NCBI RefSeq assembly: GCF_014646015.1 | Contig: NZ_BMMQ01000014.1 | Coordinates: 1 to 33,922, forward strand | DNA from: Microbacterium nanhaiense | GTDB taxonomy: Bacteria; Actinomycetota; Actinomycetes; Actinomycetales; Microbacteriaceae | Reading direction: 5' to 3' | DNA: 33,922 nt | Part shown: piece by piece, positions 33,799 through 33,922 of the stretch | How positions within the stretch are numbered: position 1 is the first letter of the stretch | Layout: each line of letters begins with the position of its first letter | Translations under genes and position numbers: made by a program | Notes under the pieces: generated by a model | Databases searched by the model: none | What the model was told of the DNA's origin: nothing | Seen by the model: only the letters and a program-made list of their open reading frames with translations

Positions 33799-33922
33799 GG
33801 GCGTGTTGATCAAGAGGTTCAGGCTCAGGATCGGCGAGTCTCGATGGTGTGACGCGTCAGGAGATCTCGGATGAGGTGTGGGCTGTTCTGGAGCCGCTGA
33901 TGCCGGTGCCGGTCGGCAGGTC
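33799..33922 (+). mobile_element. Left end of an IS5-type insertion sequence (cut by window edge)
   Basis: The sequence from GGGCGTGTTGATCAAGAG looks like the terminal inverted repeat of IS5-group elements, preceded by CTAG, a target these elements often use. A transposase frame begins about 50 bases in. The right end is outside the window, so the boundary cannot be confirmed by its partner repeat. Confidence 0.65.
33849..33922 (+). CDS. IS5-family transposase, N-terminal fragment
   Basis: From GTG 33849 the frame is open to the window edge and reads VTRQEISDEVWAVLEPLMPV for its first 20 residues. The pattern S-D-E-x-W-x-x-L-x-P-L-(L/M)-P is the characteristic N-terminus of the DUF4096/IS5-type transposases. 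The catalytic domain is beyond the window. Confidence 0.7.
   Translation, partial: MTRQEISDEVWAVLEPLMPVPVGR

Overview
The window looks like chromosomal DNA of a high-GC actinomycete, most likely Microbacteriaceae (Microbacterium- or Leucobacter-like). Supporting signs are the GC-rich codon use on the right, a MetPS-type transporter with its tiny subunit, an Lhr/Nei2 repair pair, an F420/FMN luciferase-like oxidoreductase, and a leaderless-type promoter. The assignment is inferred from content; no marker gene such as 16S rRNA is present.

Left block (1-13190, all + strand, visibly lower GC). This is one tightly packed operon-like run of eleven genes, the first cut by the window edge. In order they are: the C-terminus of a Mn-dependent ureohydrolase; a peptide-binding lipoprotein; an MFS efflux-type protein; a fused two-domain ABC ATPase; two Dpp/Opp permeases; a second peptide-binding lipoprotein; two more permeases; a second fused ATPase; and an ArgJ-family acyltransferase that resembles the clavulanic-acid cluster protein Oat2/ORF6. 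Ureohydrolase + Oat2-type ArgJ + OppA-type binding proteins is the combination known from clavam clusters of Streptomyces (pah, oat2, oppA1/oppA2). Here it is joined by two complete peptide importers and an MFS transporter. The diagnostic clavam genes (carboxyethylarginine synthase, beta-lactam synthetase, clavaminate synthase) are not in the window and could only lie upstream. A clavam-like or other guanidino-compound pathway is therefore a hypothesis. It is the most interesting part of the window.

A perfect 22-bp inverted repeat (13212-13260) acts as a shared terminator and marks a sharp change in composition. The right block (13265-33786) is GC-richer and packed with the hexamer GGATCC. 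It contains: katG with a palindromic operator and a divergent unknown gene; metP-metS, meeting a LysR-like protein that lacks a DNA-binding domain; an acetylxylan-esterase/cephalosporin-C-deacetylase family hydrolase; a repeat-rich intergenic stretch; a hexapeptide-repeat protein; a YcaQ/AlkZ-type DNA glycosylase ending inside a perfect palindrome; a GNAT acetyltransferase; an APH(3')-like kinase; a minus-strand repair group (family A polymerase, Lhr helicase, Nei2 glycosylase); an LLM oxidoreductase; an ABC-F ATPase with a possible leader peptide; and a pair of small membrane proteins. The right edge (from about 33799) enters an IS5-type insertion sequence. No stretch longer than 300 bp lacks a gene; the longest is 33192-33481, described below. 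I saw no tRNA, rRNA or CRISPR array.
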